64,000 bases of DNA from NCBI GenBank assembly GCA_030603695.1, contig JAUVXF010000010.1, positions 1-64,000 on the forward strand, in the 5' to 3' direction. The position numbers and the translations under genes are program-made. Below, piece after piece: positions 39,285-47,540 of this stretch. Positions within the stretch are counted from its first letter, which is position 1. The number at the start of each line of letters is the position of its first letter. The stretch is from Natronohydrobacter sp. (GTDB taxonomy: Bacteria; Pseudomonadota; Alphaproteobacteria; Rhodobacterales; Rhodobacteraceae). Below the pieces are notes generated by a model. It made no database searches, was not told the DNA's origin, and saw nothing but the letters and a program-made list of their open reading frames with translations.

Positions 39285-40019
39285 CTAGCCTGGCCCACCC
39301 GCACGGCGGGCACGGATTTCACCGCCCAGCTCCAGAGTATAAGCGGCCAATTCATCCAGCGCGCAACTGGCCTGCGCCAGCTGGCCCTGTTCCAGCGCGT
39401 TGGCAAGCCGGGTGTGAAACTCTACAATCCGCGCGCGCGATCTGGCGGTGAAAGTGATCATGTTCATCAAGGGGTGCATGGCCTCTACCGCGCCGGCCAT
39501 ATGCCACGACAGCACGGGGTTGCCGGCCGCATCCACCAGCGCACGGTGAAAAGCCACATCAGAGGCGCAAAACCCCTCGTCACTTAGCCCTTGGCCGCTT
39601 TGGCGCGCAATCTGGGCGCGCAGGCTGGCCAGTTGGGCGGGTGTGCGCCGCGTGCAGGCAAGCGGCAGGCAAGCGCGCTCCAAGGCAAAACGCGCCTCGC
39701 AGGCCGTTTCAAAATCGATAGCGTTCATGGACAGCAACAAGGTGGCCGTTGTGGCCAGATGCTCTTGCGCCTGTGCAAAACTCATCTGGTTCACAAAGGC
39801 GCCCCCGGTTGCGCCGCGCTGCGTGCGGATCAGGTTTTGCGCGGCCAGCCGTTTCAGCGCCTTGCGGATTGTGGGCCTTGAAACACCAAACCGCGCGGCC
39901 AATTCCCCCTCGGAGGGCAAGCGGCCATTTGCAGGCAGGCTGCCTGCCACAATCTCATCCCGGATGGCTTGCGCAATCTGCTGCGAATACTCGCGCGTGC
40001 TGTCGAGATCAGTTTTCAT
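39285..40019 (-). CDS. GntR-family (FadR/FCD subfamily) regulator
   Basis: GRLPSEGELAARFGVSRPTIRKALKRLAAQNLIRTQRGATGGAFV; FCD-type C-terminal helices. Confidence 0.9.
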   Translation of the reverse strand: MKTDLDSTREYSQQIAQAIRDEIVAGSLPANGRLPSEGELAARFGVSRPTIRKALKRLAAQNLIRTQRGATGGAFVNQMSFAQAQEHLATTATLLLSMNAIDFETACEARFALERACLPLACTRRTPAQLASLRAQIARQSGQGLSDEGFCASDVAFHRALVDAAGNPVLSWHMAGAVEAMHPLMNMITFTARSRARIVEFHTRLANALEQGQLAQASCALDELAAYTLELGGEIRARRAGGPG

Positions 40020-40048
40020 GATCGGGCCTGTAGAATTGGGGGGCTGTG

Positions 40049-40067
40049 ATAAATGTCTGACATTTAT
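40049..40067. promoter_or_regulatory. GntR operator candidate 1
   Basis: ataaatgtc-t-gacatttat, perfect 9-bp arms. Confidence 0.65.
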
Positions 40068-40090
40068 GTTTTGCAGCACTCTTCCTTGTC

Positions 40091-40109
40091 TGATATGTCA
40101 GACATATCA
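40091..40109. promoter_or_regulatory. GntR operator candidate 2
   Basis: tgatatgtc-a-gacatatca, perfect 9-bp arms; shares core TGTC-W-GACA with operator 1. Confidence 0.65.
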
Positions 40110-40171
40110 CGGCCCAGCCACGCCGCAAAGTGCTTTGCAGGCCGCCCCTCGCCCAAAACCCCGGAGGATTC

Positions 40172-41164
40172 ATGCAGTTTAACGCCCTGATTGTGGAAAA
40201 AGACGCCGACGGCAAAACCCATGCGGCTGTCCAGCAGATTGACGAAAGCCAATTGCCTGCGGGCGATGTGACAGTGGCCGTTGAATATTCAACCGTCAAT
40301 TACAAGGATGGCCTGTGCCTTGGCCCCGGTGGCGGGCTGGTGCGCAATTACCCCCATGTGCCGGGCATAGATTTTGCGGGCACTGTCACGGCCTCGGATG
40401 ATGCGCGCTATGCGCCGGGTGACAAAGTGGTGCTCACCGGCTGGCGTGTGGGCGAGGCGCATTGGGGCGGCTATGCCCAGCGCGCGCGGGTAAAGGCGGA
40501 TTGGCTTGTGCCGCTGGCGAAGGGCATGACCACCCGGCAGGCGATGGCCGTGGGCACAGCCGGATTTACCGCCATGCTGGCCGTGATGGCGCTGGAAGAT
40601 CACGGGCTAAAGCCGGGTGATGGGCCTGTGCTGGTTACGGGCGCGGCAGGGGGTGTTGGCTCTGTCGCGGTGGCGCTGCTGGCGGCGCTGGGGCATGAGG
40701 TGGCGGCTGTCACTGGGCGGCCAGAGGCGGAAGCTTATTTGCGCGATCTGGGCGCAAGCCAGATCGTGCCGCGCGAGATGATCAATGAAACCACAAAGCG
40801 GCCACTGGAATCCGAAATCTGGGCAGGGTGCATCGATTCCGTGGGCGGCGCGATGCTGGCGCGGGTGCTGGGGCAGATGCAATATCGCCGCTCTGTGGCG
40901 GCTGTCGGGCTTGCAGGCGGGGCCAATCTGCCCGCAACCGTTATCCCCTTTCTGCTGCGCGGGGTAAACCTGCTGGGCATAGATTCCGTTCTGCAACCCT
41001 ATGAAAACCGGATGCGCGCTTGGGAAAGGCTGGCCAAAGACCTGCCCATGACCAAGCTGGAAGCCATGATCACCCCCGCCACATTGGCTGATCTGCCCCG
41101 CCTTGGGGCAGAGATTTTGCAAGGCCAGATCAAGGGCCGCGTGGTGGTGGATGTAAACGCCTGA
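40172..41164 (+). CDS. acuI: Acrylyl-CoA reductase / YhdH-AcuI family MDR oxidoreductase
   Basis: MQFNALIVEKDADGK; VEYSTVNYKDGL; PGIDFAGTV; VLVTGAAGGVGSVAVALLAALGHEVAAVTGR. Confidence 0.85.
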   Translation: MQFNALIVEKDADGKTHAAVQQIDESQLPAGDVTVAVEYSTVNYKDGLCLGPGGGLVRNYPHVPGIDFAGTVTASDDARYAPGDKVVLTGWRVGEAHWGGYAQRARVKADWLVPLAKGMTTRQAMAVGTAGFTAMLAVMALEDHGLKPGDGPVLVTGAAGGVGSVAVALLAALGHEVAAVTGRPEAEAYLRDLGASQIVPREMINETTKRPLESEIWAGCIDSVGGAMLARVLGQMQYRRSVAAVGLAGGANLPATVIPFLLRGVNLLGIDSVLQPYENRMRAWERLAKDLPMTKLEAMITPATLADLPRLGAEILQGQIKGRVVVDVNA

Positions 41165-41237
41165 AGCGGGGGCAGCGCGGCTTGTGCTGCGCGCTACCCC
41201 CTTGGCGCGGCGGGCCTCCTCACCCGCCGCACCGTTC

Positions 41238-42200
41238 TCAAAACGTGATCTGCTGCGCCAAACCTTGTTCGCGGGCCAATTCCACGGCGCGCGCGGCCAC
41301 GGCCAGATCTTGCAGGCCAACGCCTGTGCCATCAAACAGCGTGATCTGATCGGCAGATACCCGCCCCGGATGGCTGCCCAAAATCACCGCGCCCAATTCC
41401 ACAATCGCACCCTCGCTCACCAGCCCGGCGGCAATTGCATGCTGCGCCTCGCCAATGCTGATGGATTGCGCCACCTCGTCGGTAAAGACTGTGGCGCGCG
41501 CCAGAATTTCGGGCGCCACCTCCTGCTTGCCCTTGGTATCTGTGCCCATGCAGGCCAGATGCGTGCCGGGGCGGATATGGTCATCTTGCAAGATCGCCTC
41601 GAAACTGGAGGTGATGGTGATGATCACATCCGCCTCGGCCCCCAATCGGGGCAGATCAACAGCTTCAAACGGCAATCCCAGCTCTGCCGCGGTTTCCGCC
41701 AGACGCGGCAGCATTTCAGGGTGCAGGTTCCAGCCAACAACCTTCTCAAACTGACGCTGGCGCGCTGCGGCGCGCAACTGAAACGCGCTTTGATGGCCCG
41801 CGCCGACCATGCCCAACACTTTCGCATCCGCCCGCGCCAGATGCTTGATGGATATGGCAGAGGCCGCCGCCGTGCGCAGCGCTGTCAGCAGATTGCCCCC
41901 CACCATCGCCACAGGTTTGCCGCTATCGGGATCAAACAGATAAACCGTGCTTTGGTGATTGGGGATACCGCGCGCGGCATTGCCGGGGAAATAGCCGCCC
42001 GCTTTCACCCCCAGCACAGCCCCGGCCCTGTCCAGCCCGGATTTGAACCCATATTGCCGCCCCTCGCCCAGCGCCTCGCGCACGACAGGAAAGTTATAGG
42101 CATCGCGCCGCGCCATGGCGGCAAAACACTCTTCAATCGCCTCAAAGGCCGATTGGGCATCCACAAGGCCGGATATGGCGGATTCGGGCACGATCCACAT
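41238..42200 (-). CDS. bhcD: Iminosuccinate reductase (ornithine cyclodeaminase/mu-crystallin family)
   Basis: OCD-family fold (VLGMVGAGHQSAFQLRAAARQRQ; TITSSFEAIL); last gene of the bhc cluster. Confidence 0.85.
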   Translation of the reverse strand: MWIVPESAISGLVDAQSAFEAIEECFAAMARRDAYNFPVVREALGEGRQYGFKSGLDRAGAVLGVKAGGYFPGNAARGIPNHQSTVYLFDPDSGKPVAMVGGNLLTALRTAAASAISIKHLARADAKVLGMVGAGHQSAFQLRAAARQRQFEKVVGWNLHPEMLPRLAETAAELGLPFEAVDLPRLGAEADVIITITSSFEAILQDDHIRPGTHLACMGTDTKGKQEVAPEILARATVFTDEVAQSISIGEAQHAIAAGLVSEGAIVELGAVILGSHPGRVSADQITLFDGTGVGLQDLAVAARAVELAREQGLAQQITF

Positions 42201-42227
42201 GGGGGTATTCCTTTATCTTGAAAAGAG

Positions 42228-42258
42228 GGCGGCTTCAGGCACAAGGCCCAAAGCCGCC
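42228..42258 (-). terminator. Intercistronic hairpin between bhcC and bhcD
   Basis: ggcggctt / aagccgcc, perfect 8-bp arms. Confidence 0.4.
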
Positions 42259-42280
42259 ATGACAGGGGTTCAAAGCGCGC

Positions 42281-43444
42281 TCAGAAAGCCTTGCCGCGGG
42301 CGGATACGGGCCAAAGCACTTCCACCTTGCCGCCGCGCACACCCACATACCAATCATGGACATTGCAGGTCGGGTCGCAATGGCCGGGCACAAGGCGCAG
42401 CTTGTCATTCACCTTCAGCACATTCTCCAGGTCTTCGACAACCCCGTGTTCGTCAGAGCATTTGACATATTTCACATCATCGCGCCCATAGATCACTGGC
42501 AGGCCACTATCCACCGATTGCGCCTTCAGCCCGGCATCCACAATCGCCTTGCCGGGTTTGGCATGGCTCATCACCGATGTCAGGATAAACAGCGCGTTTT
42601 CCCATTCGCCCTGGTCAATGCGCTTGCCATCCTTGTCCAGAATGCGCCCGTAATCGGCATCCATAAACGCATAAGAGCCGCATTGCAGTTCGTTATACAC
42701 GCCAGATGTGCTTTCAAAATAATAGCTGCCCGTGCCGCCACCGCCAACGATGTCACAGTCCAGTCCCTCTGCGGCCAGTGTATCCACCGCATCTTTCACC
42801 ATGGCCACGGCCACGGCAATCTTGGCCTTGCGGTCTTCATAGCTGTCCATATGCTGCATCGCGCCCTGATAGGCCTGGATACCGGCAAATTTCAGGCCGG
42901 GTGCGGCATCAATCGCCTTGGCAATCTCTACCACGGCGGGGGTGGTGGTCACACCGCACCGGCCTGCACCGCAATCAATCTCCACCAGGCACTCAATCTG
43001 CGTGCCATGCTTCACCGCCGCCGCCGACAGATCGGCCACATTGGCCACATCATCCACACAGCAGATCGCGCGCGCGCCCAGTTTGGGAATACGCGCAAGG
43101 CGGTCAATCTTGGCAGGGTCGCGCACCTGGTTGGAAACAAGCACATCCTTGATCCCCCCACGCGCGAAAACCTCGGCCTCGCTTACCTTCTGGCAGCACA
43201 CACCACAGGCGCCGCCAAGGCTTTCTTGCAGCTTGGCCACATCCACGGATTTGTGCATCTTGCCATGCACCCGATGGCGCATGCCATGGGCGCGGGCATA
43301 ATCGCCCATTTTCTTGATGTTGCGCTCCAAAGCGTCAAGATCAAGCACCAGACACGGCGTCTGGATATCGGCCTCGCTCATGCCCGGCAGCGCTGGCACA
43401 TCATAGCCAACCTCAAGGCCCTCAAATCTGGTCGGTGCGTTCAT
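42281..43444 (-). CDS. bhcC: Beta-hydroxyaspartate aldolase (D-threonine-aldolase-like)
   Basis: TPCLVLDLDALERNIKKMGDYARAHGMRHRVHGKMHKSVDVAKLQ (PLP fold III); VEIDCGAGRCGV; HCDPTCN metal site. Confidence 0.88.
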   Translation of the reverse strand: MNAPTRFEGLEVGYDVPALPGMSEADIQTPCLVLDLDALERNIKKMGDYARAHGMRHRVHGKMHKSVDVAKLQESLGGACGVCCQKVSEAEVFARGGIKDVLVSNQVRDPAKIDRLARIPKLGARAICCVDDVANVADLSAAAVKHGTQIECLVEIDCGAGRCGVTTTPAVVEIAKAIDAAPGLKFAGIQAYQGAMQHMDSYEDRKAKIAVAVAMVKDAVDTLAAEGLDCDIVGGGGTGSYYFESTSGVYNELQCGSYAFMDADYGRILDKDGKRIDQGEWENALFILTSVMSHAKPGKAIVDAGLKAQSVDSGLPVIYGRDDVKYVKCSDEHGVVEDLENVLKVNDKLRLVPGHCDPTCNVHDWYVGVRGGKVEVLWPVSARGKAF

Positions 43445-43459
43445 GTCATTCCCCTCAGG

Positions 43460-44431
43460 TTACATCTTGATCCAAGGCAGCGTGTCCATATCGACATTGC
43501 CACCGGTGATAATCACGCCAACACGCTTGCCGGCAAATATCTCTGGGTTTTTCAGGATCGTGGCCAGCGGCACAGCGCAGCTTGCCTCGATCACAATTTT
43601 CATGCGCTGCCATGTCAGCTTCATGGCGGCGATGATCTCCTCTTCCGAGGCCGTCAGAATATCAGTCACATGGTTAGAGACAAAATGCCATGTCAGCTCT
43701 TTCAGCGGCACTTTCAAACCATCTGCAATCGTGACAGGCGCATCATCGGCAATGATATGGCCCGCCTTGAAACTGCGATAGGCATCATCGGCCTGCTCTG
43801 GCTCTGCCGCATAAATCTGCACCTGCGGTGCGATATTGGACAGCGTCAGGCATGTCCCAGACACCATGCCGCCCCCGCCAATCGGTGCGATCACGGCATC
43901 CAGCCCCTCCACCTGCTCCAGCAATTCTTTCGAACAGGTCGCCTGCCCGGCAATCACGCGCGGGTCGTTATAGGGGTGGACAAACTCTGCCCCGGTTGCG
44001 GCCTGCACTTCGGCAAACACCGCCTCGCGCGAGGTGGTGGATGGCTCGCATTCAGTAATGATCCCGCCATAGCCCCGCACCGCGGCTTTCTTGGCCTCTG
44101 GCGCGGTGCGCGGCATCACCACATGGCACGGTATCCCGCGCCGCCCGGCTGCATAGCTCAAAGACAGGGCATGATTGCCGCTCGAATGCGTGGCAACACC
44201 GCGCGCGGCCATCTCCTCAGACAGGCCAAACACGGCATTGGAGGCACCGCGCACCTTGAACGCGCCCGCTTTCTGGAAATTCTCGCATTTGAAGAACAGC
44301 TCTGCCCCCGTCAGCGCATTCAGATAGCTGGAGGTCAGAACCGGTGTGCGGTGAATATAGGGGGCAATCCGCGCATGGGCGGCCAGCACATCGTCATAGT
44401 TCGGAATTATCATGTCATGCAGGTCTTTCAT
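43460..44431 (-). CDS. bhcB: Beta-hydroxyaspartate dehydratase (threonine-dehydratase-like)
   Basis: PLP fold II: FFKCENFQKAGAFKVRGASNAV; THSSGNHALSLSYAA; PIGGGGMVSGTCL; start at MKDLHDM. Confidence 0.88.
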   Translation of the reverse strand: MKDLHDMIIPNYDDVLAAHARIAPYIHRTPVLTSSYLNALTGAELFFKCENFQKAGAFKVRGASNAVFGLSEEMAARGVATHSSGNHALSLSYAAGRRGIPCHVVMPRTAPEAKKAAVRGYGGIITECEPSTTSREAVFAEVQAATGAEFVHPYNDPRVIAGQATCSKELLEQVEGLDAVIAPIGGGGMVSGTCLTLSNIAPQVQIYAAEPEQADDAYRSFKAGHIIADDAPVTIADGLKVPLKELTWHFVSNHVTDILTASEEEIIAAMKLTWQRMKIVIEASCAVPLATILKNPEIFAGKRVGVIITGGNVDMDTLPWIKM

Positions 44432-44444
44432 AACCCATCCGCCT

Positions 44445-44465
44445 TTCATCTTGGCAAAAATATCC
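44445..44465 (-). repeat. 21-bp intergenic repeat, copy 2
   Basis: Reverse complement ggatatttttgccaagatgaa, identical to 34249..34269. Confidence 0.8.
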
Positions 44466-44472
44466 TGGGGGA

Positions 44473-44503
44473 GTCGCCCTTGGGCGACGGGGGCAAAGCC
44501 CCC
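44473..44503 (-). terminator. Tandem hairpins directly after the bhcA stop codon
   Basis: gtcgccc-tt-gggcgac followed by gggggc-aaa-gccccc. Confidence 0.5.
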
Positions 44504-44504
44504 A

Positions 44505-45695
44505 TCAGGCCGCAGCCGCCAGCGCGACAGGGGTGGATTTGCGCAGATATTCCTGCGCTGCGGCCACACCTGATCCCAGCGTCACATTCCAGCCCAGATC
44601 GGCCATGCACATCTCTGCCGTGGCCAGGCCCGACAGAAGCATGACATCTGTCAGCATGCCCAGATGGCCAATGCGGAATACCTTTCCCGCCACTTCGCCC
44701 AGGCCCACGCCAAAGGCCACACCGTATTTGGCGGCGGCAAGCTGCACCAGTTCTGTCCCGTTGCACCCCTCTGGCACAAGAACGGCTGTCACTGTATCCG
44801 AATACAGATCAGGGCTGGCAGCACAAGGGCGCATGCCCCATGCGGCAATCGCGCGGCGCGTGGCCTCGGCCAGACGGTGATGGCGGGCATAAACGGCGTC
44901 CAGCCCTTCATCTTCCAAAATCTCTATGGATTTTGCCAAACCCGCAATCAGCCCCACAGCAGGGGTATAGGGGTAGCCACCTGCCGCATAGGATTTCAGC
45001 ATATCGCGAAAATCAAAGAATGTGCGGGGCAGGCCAGCAGTTTCCATTGCCCCCAGCGCCTTGGGCGATACCCCCAGAATGGCCAGCCCGGCAGGCAGCA
45101 TGAACCCTTTTTGCGACCCGGCAACCGCGATATCCACACCCCAACCCGCCATGTCAAACGGCATGGAGCCAATAGACGATACCCCATCCACAAACAGCAT
45201 GGCCGGATGGCCCGCCGCATCCAGCGCGCGGCGAATGCCTGCGATGTCTGAGCGCACGCCCGTGGCGGTTTCGTTATGCGTGGCCAGAACGGCCTTGATC
45301 TTATGGCCTGTGTCTGCGCGCAGCGCGGCTTCAATCGCGCCAAGGGGTGCGCCCTGTCCCCAGGGTGTTTCTATTATCTGCACGTCCAGCCCATGGCGCT
45401 GGCACAAATCAATCCAGCGATGGCTGAACATCCCGAACCGCGCCGCAAGCACAGTATCGCCCTGCGACAGGGTATTGGTGATCGCCGCTTCCCAGCCCCC
45501 TGTCCCGGTCGAAGGCAGGATAATCACTTCACCCGCCCCCATGCCCAGCACGCGGCGCACACCAGCCACAGCGGGTTTGAACATTCTGGCAAATGTGGGC
45601 GAACGGTGGTCGATCGTCGGCATGTCACAGGCTTTGCGAATCTCTTCTGGGATATTCGTGGGGCCTGGGATGAAAACCGGGTTTTGCAGGGACAT
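44505..45695 (-). CDS. bhcA: Aspartate-glyoxylate aminotransferase (class V)
   Basis: MSLQNPVFIPGPTNIPEEIRKA; DHRSPTFARMFKPAV; GVDIAVAGSQKGFMLPAGLAILG PLP-lysine region; cluster context. Confidence 0.88.
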   Translation of the reverse strand: MSLQNPVFIPGPTNIPEEIRKACDMPTIDHRSPTFARMFKPAVAGVRRVLGMGAGEVIILPSTGTGGWEAAITNTLSQGDTVLAARFGMFSHRWIDLCQRHGLDVQIIETPWGQGAPLGAIEAALRADTGHKIKAVLATHNETATGVRSDIAGIRRALDAAGHPAMLFVDGVSSIGSMPFDMAGWGVDIAVAGSQKGFMLPAGLAILGVSPKALGAMETAGLPRTFFDFRDMLKSYAAGGYPYTPAVGLIAGLAKSIEILEDEGLDAVYARHHRLAEATRRAIAAWGMRPCAASPDLYSDTVTAVLVPEGCNGTELVQLAAAKYGVAFGVGLGEVAGKVFRIGHLGMLTDVMLLSGLATAEMCMADLGWNVTLGSGVAAAQEYLRKSTPVALAAAA

Positions 45696-45839
45696 TTTGC
45701 GCTCTCCTCCAGCTACTGCCGAAGAGATGACATGTGCCGTCCTCTTTTGCAATTTTTTTGAAATTGTTTTTTGCTATGCGAAAAATACATGCTACAGATT
45801 GAGAATGTTGGATTTTTTGTTTTTCATTGGCTGAAATGG

Positions 45840-45861
45840 TTTTTTGCCGCACTGCAAAAAA
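45840..45861. promoter_or_regulatory. Inverted repeat upstream of bhcR (candidate BhcR operator)
   Basis: ttttttgc-cgcact-gcaaaaaa, perfect 8-bp arms; a related imperfect copy ttttttgctatgcgaaaaat lies at 45767..45786. Confidence 0.5.
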
Positions 45862-45870
45862 GGAGCACCG

Positions 45871-46713
45871 ATGCCCGAAACACGCCCATCAGACACCCGC
45901 GCCAGCGATACCAGGCCGCGCGGCCGCCCCCGCGCCTTTCACGACAAGACCGAACAGAACACAGTGCAATCGCTGGATCGCGCCTTGCTGATTCTGGATG
46001 TGCTTGCCCAGGCGAACGGGCTTACACTGACAGAACTGGCTCAGGCCGCCGACCAATCGCCCGCGACGGTGTATCGCGTGCTCTCCACCTTTCAAACCCA
46101 CGGCTTTGTCGAGTTGGAGGCAGAGGCCCAGCGCTGGCATATCGGCGCAGGGGCGTTTCGCACCGGATCGGCGTTTTTGCGGCGCACCAAGCTGGCAGAC
46201 CGCGCACGCGGGGCCATGCAAACCCTGATGCGCGAGACGGGCGAAACCGCCAATCTGGGCATAGAGGAAGGCGACGAGGTGCTGTTTCTGACGCAAGTGG
46301 AAACACATGAAGCCATTCGCGCCTTCTTTCCGCCCGGCACGCGCAGCCCGATGCATGTATCGGGCATTGGCAAGGCGCTGCTTGCCTATGCGCTGCCAGA
46401 GCGGCTGGAGGCGATCATATCGCGCGGGTTGCAAGGGTTCACGCCGGCCTCGCTGACGAATGGCGCGGCCCTTGGGGCCGATCTGGCCACCACCCGCACG
46501 CGCGGCTTTGCGATAGACAATGAGGAACGCACCGAAGGCATGCGCTGCATCGCCGCCCCCATCTTTGACGCGCAGGGCCGCGCCGTGGCGGGGCTGTCCA
46601 TCTCTGGCCCGGTCTTTCGCCTGTCACTGCCCCGCGCGATGGAAATGGGCGCTTTGGTCAAACGCGCCGCAGAGGGGGTGACAGAGGCAACCGGAGGTAT
46701 TGCACCGGTATGA
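45871..46713 (+). CDS. bhcR: IclR-family regulator of the beta-hydroxyaspartate cycle
   Basis: VQSLDRALLILDVLAQANGLTLTELAQAADQSPATVYRVLSTFQ; IclR effector domain; divergent from bhcABCD. Confidence 0.88.
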   Translation: MPETRPSDTRASDTRPRGRPRAFHDKTEQNTVQSLDRALLILDVLAQANGLTLTELAQAADQSPATVYRVLSTFQTHGFVELEAEAQRWHIGAGAFRTGSAFLRRTKLADRARGAMQTLMRETGETANLGIEEGDEVLFLTQVETHEAIRAFFPPGTRSPMHVSGIGKALLAYALPERLEAIISRGLQGFTPASLTNGAALGADLATTRTRGFAIDNEERTEGMRCIAAPIFDAQGRAVAGLSISGPVFRLSLPRAMEMGALVKRAAEGVTEATGGIAPV

Positions 46714-46805
46714 AATTCATTCTAGCGTGAAAGAGCAATTATAATATAGTCACAAAGACCGGACGGTGTCGGTGAGCGGTATGGCTTTGGGAAAGGATAA
46801 TCAAT

Positions 46806-47540
46806 TTGGTAAAACAGGTGACATGTATAAGCGATTTGCTAGAGACGATCAGGTCGGTCCGCGCCGAAGATTCGGGGGCCATATGGTATCGTGGACAAAC
46901 GAATGAAAACTGGAAGCTTTTGCCGGGACGACTTCGACAACAAAATAAGATGTCCGAAACCAGCCTCCTTTCAAGATTCAAACAAAGCGTGGCAATGTTA
47001 ACATCGTCAAAGCCTAATAATTCGTTTGATTGGATATTTCTGATGCAACATTATGGAGTTCCAACCAGGTTGTTGGATTGGAGCGAAAACCCACTTGCTG
47101 CATTGTATTTCGCCGTGACGAAAGTCGACATAGAATCAGACGGCGCTTTTTGGATGCTAAGGCCAAATAAACTGAATAAAAATGCAAATATTAGTGATCG
47201 AGACGAAGCAGACTATATACCGTCGTTTGATGATGAAGAGGTTCAGGGTTATTCACCGGAGCAATTGAGATCGAATACAAGAATAAGTCTATTCCCCATC
47301 GCAACTATTGCAACGAGAAATAATCCAAGAATACAAGCCCAATCTGGCACATTCACGATACATCACAGGGATTCCCTAGCCATAGAGGACGTCGGAAATG
47401 GATCGCACTGCAGAAAATATCTGATTCCACATGACGCTAAGAAAAATATAAGGGAAGAGCTATCTATTTTAGGTGTTAATAAATTCTTACTCTTTCCGGA
47501 GATGGAAAGTATCAGCGTCACACTTCGGGAGAGTATGTAA
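46806..47540 (+). CDS. FRG-domain protein
   Basis: IWYRGQTNENWKLLPGRLRQ and FLMQHYGVPTRLLDWSENPLAALYFAV (FRG domain hallmarks); TTG start preceded by aaagga SD; AT-rich. Confidence 0.85.
   Translation: MVKQVTCISDLLETIRSVRAEDSGAIWYRGQTNENWKLLPGRLRQQNKMSETSLLSRFKQSVAMLTSSKPNNSFDWIFLMQHYGVPTRLLDWSENPLAALYFAVTKVDIESDGAFWMLRPNKLNKNANISDRDEADYIPSFDDEEVQGYSPEQLRSNTRISLFPIATIATRNNPRIQAQSGTFTIHHRDSLAIEDVGNGSHCRKYLIPHDAKKNIREELSILGVNKFLLFPEMESISVTLRESM

Noticed and set aside
42356-44644. 762-aa plus-strand ORF
   Set aside because: Antisense shadow of bhcC-bhcB; His/Gln/Arg-rich translation with no protein-like features, typical of GC-rich third-position bias.
46714-46840. att-like direct repeats flanking the FRG/DUF262 cassette
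   Set aside because: Only very short matches (e.g. tagc, gtgaaa) are shared between the two edges, not convincing.
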